Assembly: GCF_900142575.1 (NCBI RefSeq)
Contig: NZ_FRBI01000011.1
Span: 1 to 64,000 of the forward strand
From: Actinacidiphila paucisporea
Lineage (GTDB): Bacteria > Actinomycetota > Actinomycetes > Streptomycetales > Streptomycetaceae
DNA length: 64,000 nucleotides
Direction: 5' to 3'
The position numbers were made by a program, and so were the translations under genes. Positions 1 through 5,939 of the stretch are shown one piece after another. The first letter of the stretch is position 1; every line of letters starts with the position of its first letter. The notes beneath the pieces are model-generated. The model was not told the DNA's origin. It saw only the letters and a list, made by a program, of their open reading frames with translations, and did not search any database.

Positions 1-684
1 AACACGCTGATCGAGATGAACATGTCCCTGGTGCACTTCTCCGCGCGGCGGTTCCGCAGCCGCGGTCCGGAGGAGTGGGAGGACATCCTGCAGGTCGGCA
101 CGATCGGGCTGATCAAGGCGATCGACCGGTTCGACCTGTCGCGCGAGGTGGAGTTCACCACCTTCGCGGTGCCGTACATCGTGGGGGAGATGAAGCGGTT
201 CTTCCGCGACACCTCCTGGGCGGTGCATGTGCCGCGCCGCCTGCAGGAGTTGCGGGTGGAGCTGGCCAAGGCCCGCGACCACCTGACGGCCGTGCTGGAC
301 GCGCCGCCGAGCGTGGCGGAACTGGCCGCGTACCTGGAGATCACCGAGGAAGAGGTCATCGAGGGCCTGGTGGCCTCCAACGGCTACACCGCGGGCTCCC
401 TCGACCTGCCCACCGGCACGGAGAACGAGGACGCCGGCCGCTCCTACGCCGAGACCGTCGGCGACTGGGATCCGGCGATGGAGCTGGTGGAGGACTTCCA
501 GGCACTGGCGCCGATGCTGGAGGAGCTGAACGATCGCGAGCGGGCGATCCTGCGGATGCGCTTCGGCCAGGAGATGACCCAGGCCGACATCGGCGCCGAG
601 CTGGGCTACTCCCAGATGCACGTCTCCCGGCTGCTCAACCGCCTGCTGGCCAAGCTGCGTGCCGGGATGCTCACCGACAGGTGA
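1..684 (+). CDS. SigB/SigF-family RNA polymerase sigma factor (5' end cut by window)
   Basis: Alternative sigma factor that directs RNA polymerase to stress or developmental promoters. The frame is open from base 1 (the first codons read NTLIEMN before the first ATG at 16), so the true N-terminus lies outside the window. Sigma region 2 is visible around EWEDILQVGTIGLIKAIDRF and TTFAVPYIVGEMKRFFRD. A region 3 segment follows (PSVAELAAYLEIT). Region 4 with its helix-turn-helix is near the end (RERAILRMRFGQEMTQADIG). Domain order and the GEMKRFFRD motif match the SigB/SigF/SigG group of Streptomyces. A short dyad follows the stop. The convergent neighbour is an anti-sigma-type ATPase, but whether the two are partners cannot be told from sequence. 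Confidence 0.93.
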   Translation, partial: NTLIEMNMSLVHFSARRFRSRGPEEWEDILQVGTIGLIKAIDRFDLSREVEFTTFAVPYIVGEMKRFFRDTSWAVHVPRRLQELRVELAKARDHLTAVLDAPPSVAELAAYLEITEEEVIEGLVASNGYTAGSLDLPTGTENEDAGRSYAETVGDWDPAMELVEDFQALAPMLEELNDRERAILRMRFGQEMTQADIGAELGYSQMHVSRLLNRLLAKLRAGMLTDR

Positions 685-685
685 T

Positions 686-704
686 CGGTCACCCCGTGTG
701 ACCG
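686..704 (+). terminator. Short hairpin after the sigma factor gene
   Basis: Perfect 7-base inverted repeat CGGTCAC/GTGACCG with a 5-base loop, starting two bases after the stop codon. It has no T-run, which is usual for high-GC actinomycete terminators. It lies between two convergent genes and could serve either. Confidence 0.45.
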
Positions 705-771
705 GTGACGGCCGGTGCCGTCGGCGGCGACGGCACGGGCAGGCGGCCGGCGGCTACCGGTCGCGGCCGCG

Positions 772-1209
772 CTACGGGCGCCGGAAAGGCACCCGTGCGG
801 TGATCCGCTTCCCCGTCGGCGTGGCCGTCACGTCGAAGCCGCCGCAGATCATGGTCACGATCTCCAAGCCGTGCCGGCCCACCCGGCCGGGATCCGGGCC
901 CATCTCGGCCACGGGCTGCTCCGAGGTATCCCACACCGAGACCTCGACGGCGTCCCCGAGCACCCGCAGATCCACCCCGCACGGGCCTGTGGCGTACTTC
1001 ACCGCGTTGGTGACCAGCTCGCTGACCACCAGCTGGAGGTTGGCGACGGCATCGGCGGGCGCGGGTGTCCCGGCGCTCCCCAGGCGGTCGAGCAGCTCCC
1101 CGGCAAGGCGCCGAGCCGCGGCTATATCCCCTGGTAGACCCTTGTAGACCTCGCCTGCGCGCACCACACCACCCTCAACCGGCGCCTGTCCCTGGACGGC
1201 AACTGACAT
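772..1209 (-). CDS. ATP-binding protein, anti-sigma/RsbW-type histidine kinase-like ATPase
   Basis: Small single-domain HATPase_c_2 protein of about 145 residues, of the kind that binds sigma factors or anti-anti-sigma proteins in Streptomyces. The N box is seen in LQLVVSELVTNAVKYA (E and N residues), followed by a G1-type DTSEQPV segment and a G2-type GRVGRHGLEIV segment. The start at 1209 (MSVAVQGQ) is chosen because conservation begins shortly after it. A GTG at 1272 in the same frame would add 21 residues; neither start has a well-placed ribosome site. The gene converges on the sigma factor gene upstream in the window. The partner sigma factor is unknown. Confidence 0.8.
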   Translation of the reverse strand: MSVAVQGQAPVEGGVVRAGEVYKGLPGDIAAARRLAGELLDRLGSAGTPAPADAVANLQLVVSELVTNAVKYATGPCGVDLRVLGDAVEVSVWDTSEQPVAEMGPDPGRVGRHGLEIVTMICGGFDVTATPTGKRITARVPFRRP

Positions 1210-1362
1210 GGGGCCGCCCGGCTCCCGCCGACCCCGGTGGGTCGAGCGCGCAACAGCGGCCGCTTCTTGCACCTTCCCCGCGAGGGCAGCTCACACGCGG
1301 AATCGGCCGGTGACCGAGTCGACAGCGGGCCGGCAGGCCGCCGGCCCGGCCCCGGCGCGGTC

Positions 1363-2901
1363 TCAGGAGTCCAGGGTGCGCGGTTCCAGCGGATTGACGG
1401 CCGGGCCTTGCAGGACGGCGCCGTCCACGTCGAAGCGGGAGCCGTGGCAGGGGCACTCCCAGGTGGTCTCGGCGGCGTTGAAGGCGACCAGGCAGCCGAG
1501 GTGGGAGCAGCGGGCGGAGACGGCGTGGACGGTGCCGTCCTTGTCGCGGTAGACCGCGCACCGGCTGCCGTGCACCCGGACGACCGCGCCCTCGCCGGGC
1601 GCGACCTCGGCGACGGAGTCCACGTGCGTGGGGCGGAGGCGGTCGCCGATGAAGTGGCGGGCCACGTCGGCCTGCTGGCGCAGCAGCGCGGGCGCCTCCT
1701 TGAGGACCGGCATGATCCTGCGCGGGTCGTAGAGGTCGGCCCAGGCGGGCCGGCGTCCGTTGACCAGTTCGCTGAGCAGCCGTCCGGCCATGACGCCGCC
1801 GCTCATGCCCCAGCCGCCGAACCCGGTGGCGACGTAGGTGTGCCGTGCTCCCGGGTGCAGCGGTCCGACCAGTGCGACGGTGTCGGTGGGGTCGTTGTCC
1901 TGCGCCGACCAGCGGTAGGCGGTCTCCGCGGCGGGGAAGCGCTCGTGCATCCAGGCGTCCAGCCGCCGGAAGCGCTCGCCGACGTGGCCGGCGCCGGGCG
2001 GGTAGCTCTCCCCGGTGACGATGAGCAGGCGCCGCCCGTCCGCCAGCGGAGCGGTGCGTACCGAGCGCTTGCCCTCGTCGTCGGTGATGTACATCCCCCG
2101 CGGTGCCGCGTCGGCGTCGATCGGGGCGGCGACGACGAGTTCGCGGCGGGGGGAGAGGCGGGCGAAGAGCAGGGCGCGGTCGAAGACCGGGTAGCCGGTG
2201 GCGACGACGACGTCCCGCGCGGTCACGGTGGCGCCGGACTCGGTGGTCAGGCGGCAGGGCTCGCCCTCGGTGAGTCCGGTGACCCTGGACCGCTCGTAGA
2301 TGGTCCCGCCGCGGGCGGTCAGGGCGGCGGCGAGGCCCAGCAGGTAGGCGCGGGGGTGGAACTGCGCCTGGCCGTCGATCCGCACCGCGCCGGCGACGGC
2401 GTAGGGCAGGTCGGTCTGCTCGACGTACTCCGCAGCCAGGCCCGCCTCGCGAGCCGCGACCGCTTCGGCCCTGACCGTGTCACGGGCGTCGCTGTCCAGG
2501 GTGTAGGCGTAGGCGGCGGTCCGCTCGAAGGCGCAGTCGATCCCCAGGGCGCCGGCCACTTCCGCGACCCGCTCGACCGCCTCCTGCTGCGAGCGTGCGT
2601 AGAGCCGGGCGCCCTCCTGGCCGCGGGTGCGGCGCAGCCGGTCGTAGACCAGGCCGTGCTGGGCCGTCACTTTCGCGGTGGTGTAGCCGCTGACGCCGGC
2701 GGCGATCCGGTCGGCCTCCACGACGGCGACCGAGCGCCCCGACTCGGCCAGCTCCCACGCGGCGCTCAGACCCGCGACACCACCTCCGACCACGGCCACG
2801 TCCACCTCGACGTCGGCGGTCAGGGGAGCGAAGCGCGTGGAGTCGCTGCTGCTCATCCAGTACGACTCGTCGACACCGGGCAGTACGTCATCGTTCGGCA
2901 T
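1363..2901 (-). CDS. FAD-dependent oxidoreductase with C-terminal Rieske [2Fe-2S] domain
   Basis: Fusion of a D-amino-acid-oxidase/glycine-oxidase-like FAD domain (residues about 28-400) with a Rieske iron-sulfur domain. The FAD-binding GGGVAGLSAAW motif is near the N-terminus. The Rieske ligands are CSHLGC (about residue 463) and CPCHGS (about 482), with the usual spacing. The protein has about 512 residues and no signal peptide or membrane segment. The start at 2901 (MPNDDVLPGVDESYW) fits the family's usual beginning; upstream in-frame sequence is low-complexity Arg/Gly and looks non-coding. Substrate is unknown. Such fusions are widespread in actinomycetes and often annotated as iron-sulfur-binding FAD oxidoreductases. 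It is divergent from the DoxX-like gene. Confidence 0.88.
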   Translation of the reverse strand: MPNDDVLPGVDESYWMSSSDSTRFAPLTADVEVDVAVVGGGVAGLSAAWELAESGRSVAVVEADRIAAGVSGYTTAKVTAQHGLVYDRLRRTRGQEGARLYARSQQEAVERVAEVAGALGIDCAFERTAAYAYTLDSDARDTVRAEAVAAREAGLAAEYVEQTDLPYAVAGAVRIDGQAQFHPRAYLLGLAAALTARGGTIYERSRVTGLTEGEPCRLTTESGATVTARDVVVATGYPVFDRALLFARLSPRRELVVAAPIDADAAPRGMYITDDEGKRSVRTAPLADGRRLLIVTGESYPPGAGHVGERFRRLDAWMHERFPAAETAYRWSAQDNDPTDTVALVGPLHPGARHTYVATGFGGWGMSGGVMAGRLLSELVNGRRPAWADLYDPRRIMPVLKEAPALLRQQADVARHFIGDRLRPTHVDSVAEVAPGEGAVVRVHGSRCAVYRDKDGTVHAVSARCSHLGCLVAFNAAETTWECPCHGSRFDVDGAVLQGPAVNPLEPRTLDS

Positions 2902-3130
2902 GCTCTGCGCGTTCCCCTTCCCGGCGGTGGCACGCCCGCGCCGCGACGGATTCCCCCGTCCGGCCGCCCGCCACCTGCCCGCCGGCGCCGACGGGCGGCG
3001 CGCACCGCGCCGGCCGCCCGGGACCGGCCGGGTGGACCGCACCTCGATGTGGGGGACCGGCGCGGTGTTGTGATATTACCGACGGGTAGCCGGCCGCTCG
3101 GGCCGGCGCCGTCCACGCCGGAGGCCCACG

Positions 3131-3508
3131 GTGTCCGCTCGCTCCGCCCACCTGCTCGCCGGACTGCTCGCGAGCGCCGGCGTCACGCATTTCGCCGCGC
3201 CGAAGCCGTACGACGCGCTGGTCCCCGAGTTCCTTCCCGGCCGGCCCCGCACCTGGACCCAGGTCAGCGGCGCGGCCGAGATCGCCCTCGCCGCCGCCCT
3301 GGTGGTCCCCGCCACCCGGCGGCCCGCCGCGCTGCTGGCCGCCGGCCTCTTCGTGGCCGTCTTCCCGGCGAACGTGAAGATGGCCTACGACTGGCGCCAC
3401 CGCCGCCCCGCCCTGAAGGCCGCGGCGTACGGCCGGCTGCCGGTCCAGATCCCGCTCGTGCTCTGGGCGTTGCGCGTAGCGTCCGACGCGGCTGCCGACC
3501 GGGCCTGA
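3131..3508 (+). CDS. DoxX-like small integral membrane protein
   Basis: 125-residue protein with four hydrophobic segments and the family's start (HLLAGLLASAGVTHFAAPKPYD). An amphipathic FPANVKMAYDWRHR loop lies near the third and fourth helices. It belongs to the DoxX/DUF4870-like group of small membrane proteins, some of which associate with redox systems; the role here is unknown. The GTG start at 3131 has GGAGG eight bases upstream. It is divergent from the FAD/Rieske gene across about 230 bases, so a shared promoter region is possible. Confidence 0.78.
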   Translation: MSARSAHLLAGLLASAGVTHFAAPKPYDALVPEFLPGRPRTWTQVSGAAEIALAAALVVPATRRPAALLAAGLFVAVFPANVKMAYDWRHRRPALKAAAYGRLPVQIPLVLWALRVASDAAADRA

Positions 3509-3606
3509 GCCGGTCCCCCCGGACGGCGCCGAAGACCTGGCGTACGCCCGATCCGGCCGGCGCGTCCCCCACGGCCCGCGCGACGGCTCGGGCCGCGGCC
3601 CCCGGA

Positions 3607-4112
3607 TCAGACGGTGAAGCGGTCCGGGTCGGCGGCCGCCCAGTCGGCGGCCCACGAGGCGGGCGGCTCCGCCTGCAAATGCCCCGGCGACAGCCACTCG
3701 TACAGCTCCTCGTGCGAGCGGACGGTGTACGGGTCGATCCGCCGGCACACCATGTGCGGGCGCAGCTGGGACGGTTCGGTCACCCCCATGGACGCCATGA
3801 TCTGCAGCGCGCCGGTGACGGTGGCGGCCTGCGGCCCCTGCACCCGGGCGGACTTGTCGCCGACGTCGAGGGCGCGGGCGCGCCGCGAGTCTGGATCGCG
3901 GGGCGGATGCCCTCAAGCAGAAAACGGGCGTGGCCGATCACCGGGTAGTTGCGCAGCACGGAATGGCGGCGCTGCACCAGATCCCACAGGCCGAGCAGTC
4001 CCAGCAGCCCCAGGGGAATCGCGGCCGCCCACCACCACAGGCCGGCCGCGATCGCCGCGGCGGCCGCCGCCGCGGCCAGGAGCAGGGCCAGGAACACCGC
4101 GCCGGTTCTCAT
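3607..4112 (-). pseudogene. Remnant of FMN-binding glutamate synthase family gene with large internal deletion
   Basis: The upstream part (4112 to about 3897) encodes a normal N-terminus of the family: a transmembrane stretch and then RRHSVLRNYPVIGHARFLLE. The downstream part, in another frame, encodes a normal C-terminus: RRARALDVGDKSARV, ALQIMASMGVTEPSQLRPHM and the terminal SWAADWAAADPDRFTV. The two frames meet near 3889-3899. Intact members have roughly 500 residues; about 165 codons remain here. The whole FMN-binding TIM barrel and the iron-sulfur cysteines are therefore missing and the frame is broken. The shape indicates one deletion rather than scattered decay. A short protein could still be made from an internal start, but it would have no catalytic domain. 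Confidence 0.82.
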
Positions 4113-4199
4113 CACCACCCGCGCCTTACCGGTGCGGGGCCCGTCATGCCTCCCGGTACCGCACGGCACCTCCCGCGTGCCCCTGGCGCCTCACTGCCG

Positions 4200-4245
4200 G
4201 CGGGCGTACCAACTCGGGTGATGCGGGCGTACCAACTCGGGTGAT
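4200..4245. repeat. Perfect 23-base tandem duplication
   Basis: Two identical adjacent copies of a 23-base unit (4200-4222 and 4223-4245) beginning GCGGGCGTACCAACTCGG. It lies just upstream of the glutamate synthase remnant. It could be a duplicated operator or a replication slippage product. Confidence 0.85.
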
Positions 4246-4385
4246 GTGGGGGCGCTGCGGGCGATCCGACCACCGTGTTGAGCGTCGGCCGCCTCCTCCG
4301 GACGGCCGCGCAACGGCGTCGCTAGGCCTCGCGTGTGACATCTCTTCAGGTGACGGGAATCGCCTGACTTTCCCACCCGGCCCGG

Positions 4386-4410
4386 CCCGACCCGACCCGA
4401 CCCGACCCGA
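4386..4410. repeat. (CCCGA)5 pentanucleotide array, potential G-quadruplex on minus strand
   Basis: Five exact CCCGA units flanked by CCCGG units. On the minus strand this gives at least eight GGG tracts separated by two bases, a textbook quadruplex-forming pattern. It lies 48-72 bases downstream of the terpene synthase stop and would sit in that gene's 3' transcript end. Confidence 0.7.
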
Positions 4411-4457
4411 CCGGGCGGCGGCCTCCACGGCGGCCTCCCAGAATGCGCCGGGGCCGG

Positions 4458-5567
4458 TCAGACGTCGCTGCGATACGGCGGCGGCGCCGTCTCCCGGGCC
4501 GCGGTGAGCAGGACCCAGGGGCGTCGCCGGCCGTCGCTCACCGCTGCGATGCCGGTCTCGTCGTAACGGGAGGTCGCCAGCGACCAGGTCAGGTTGCCCG
4601 CCATCAGATGGCGCATAGCGTCCACGTAGTGGTCGACGTGCTCGCGCGTCCCGCGGCGGACACCGCGCAGGTCGAGCGTGCCGGGCAGGGCGGCGGCGAG
4701 CCTGGCGAAGCGGGCCGTGCGGGCGTTGGCGAGCGCGCTGACGTGCTCGACGGACTCCTCGATCGTGCAGCCCGTGCGCGCGCGGTGGACGACCACGCTG
4801 TTGTTGACGTCGCCGGCCGCCAGTTCCTTGGTCAGCGACACGATGTCGTTGACGAAGATCACCACGTCGCCGGTGATCTCCCGCATCTCCCGCAGCGCCG
4901 ACGAGTCGTGCAGCTCGTCGGGCAGCGCGTAACCGCCGCACCGCTCGGCGAAGTCCAGGCACGGCCGCACCCCGATCGTCTCCCGCCGGACGTCGAGGAA
5001 GCGGTCGAGGGAGGGCAGCCGGTCGGCGGTGCGGTGCCGGGCCTCGCCTTCGTGCGCCGCCAGATACGCCCGCCAGTGCTCCCGGAAGCGCAGCCGCCAG
5101 GCGAGCGGCGTCCCGGCCGTGGACCGCAGCCAGATGTCCCGGAAGCCGCGTACCAGCGGGGTCTCCCCGGTGACCGCGGGCTCCGCACCGTCCACGGCCA
5201 TCGCGCCGACGAGGGCGTCGACCACCTGCCGTATCTCGTCGGGCCGGGTGCCCAGACCGCCGTCGAACTGGTCGTCGAAGATGAAGAACCAGGCGTTGAA
5301 GTCCGCGGCCAGCTCCAGGTCGGGCGCGCTCGCGTCGGGGTAGAAATACGCCATCAGCCGCTCAAGGCGCAGCGCGTCGTATTCGGCCGTGGCGACGTCC
5401 CCGGTGAGCAGGCCCATGCCCTGCACCCACTGCAGGGTGTGCTGCCTGGCCCGCTCGGCGTGCAGGTTCAGCCGGGCCGGGAAGGGGATCCTGATCGCCG
5501 CGGCACGCCGGGTGGGGTCCGGCGGCCCGCTGGGCAGAGCCGGGCCGGACGCGGTCTCGTCTGACAT
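4458..5567 (-). CDS. Class I terpene synthase (sesquiterpene cyclase type)
   Basis: Cyclises a linear isoprenyl diphosphate, most likely farnesyl diphosphate; the product cannot be predicted. 369 residues. The aspartate-rich motif is DDQFD (about residue 98), binding the Mg-diphosphate. The NSE triad is NDIVSLTKE (about 238-246), and the C-terminal SRY pair lies near the end of the helical core. All metal-binding residues are present, so the enzyme should be active. The start at 5567 (MSDETASGP) has GGAGGG five bases upstream. It is divergent from a LAL-type regulator, which suggests a regulator/biosynthesis pair. No P450 or prenyltransferase sits beside it. Confidence 0.92.
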   Translation of the reverse strand: MSDETASGPALPSGPPDPTRRAAAIRIPFPARLNLHAERARQHTLQWVQGMGLLTGDVATAEYDALRLERLMAYFYPDASAPDLELAADFNAWFFIFDDQFDGGLGTRPDEIRQVVDALVGAMAVDGAEPAVTGETPLVRGFRDIWLRSTAGTPLAWRLRFREHWRAYLAAHEGEARHRTADRLPSLDRFLDVRRETIGVRPCLDFAERCGGYALPDELHDSSALREMREITGDVVIFVNDIVSLTKELAAGDVNNSVVVHRARTGCTIEESVEHVSALANARTARFARLAAALPGTLDLRGVRRGTREHVDHYVDAMRHLMAGNLTWSLATSRYDETGIAAVSDGRRRPWVLLTAARETAPPPYRSDV

Positions 5568-5631
5568 GAGCCCTCCAGGATGCCGCGGATCGCCCGGCCG
5601 CCTGCCGCGGTACGGGCCCGGGGTGTGCCGA

Positions 5632-5667
5632 GTGCTGTTCGGAGTGCCGTTCGGAGTGCTGTTCGGA
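5632..5667. repeat. Three tandem 12-base repeats GTGCYGTTCGGA
   Basis: GTGCTGTTCGGA, GTGCCGTTCGGA and GTGCTGTTCGGA follow each other without gaps. They lie 65-100 bases upstream of the terpene synthase start. Evenly phased 12-base repeats could be an iterated binding site for a regulator. Confidence 0.8.
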
Positions 5668-5866
5668 TCGCCGTGCAGAGAGCGTAGGCGCAGCGTGCGC
5701 CGGAGGACCGCGGTAGGCGGGTGCGGCAGGGTGCGCGACCGGCGCACGCCCCGCCTCGTGCGCCCCCGGACGGCACACGGTCGGAGGGGAGAGTAGTAGC
5801 CCTGGCCCGGCGGCGGACCAACTCCGCGGAACCCGGCCGAAGAAGGCGCGCGGCCGACTTCATATC

Positions 5867-5893
5867 GTGCGTACGTGCGTACGCTGTGCGTAC
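5867..5893. promoter_or_regulatory. Three GTGCGTAC direct repeats upstream of LAL regulator
   Basis: GTGCGTAC occurs at 5867-5874, 5875-5882 and 5886-5893, ending 46 bases before the regulator's start codon. Two copies are directly adjacent and the third is offset by three bases. It is a likely operator or activator site. Confidence 0.6.
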
Positions 5894-5939
5894 CCGGGGG
5901 ACGGGTGATCGGGGACACCACGCGTTCGAGGGATCTGAC

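Larger units (their letters stand above)
4113..4457. other. Intergenic stretch with tandem repeats, no gene seen
   Basis: No convincing coding sequence. It holds a perfect 23-base tandem duplication (4200-4245) and a pentanucleotide array of CCCGA (4386-4410). It separates the glutamate synthase remnant from the 3' end of the terpene synthase gene. Confidence 0.6.
5568..5939. promoter_or_regulatory. Divergent control region between terpene synthase and LAL regulator
   Basis: 372 bases without a gene. It contains two distinct repeat clusters, one on the terpene synthase side (5632-5667) and one on the regulator side (5867-5893). Both lie where promoters and operators of the two divergent genes would be expected. 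Confidence 0.6.

Noticed and set aside
3607..3843. A genuine 78-residue gene
   Set aside because: Its sequence is the C-terminal tail of FMN-binding glutamate synthases, and the matching N-terminus lies just upstream in another frame, so it is part of a deleted gene.
1237..3948. Open frame of about 900 codons on the plus strand opposite the FAD/Rieske gene
   Set aside because: High-GC DNA leaves long open frames opposite real genes. This one has low-complexity Gly/Val/Ala content and no domain, while the minus-strand gene has complete FAD and Rieske motifs.
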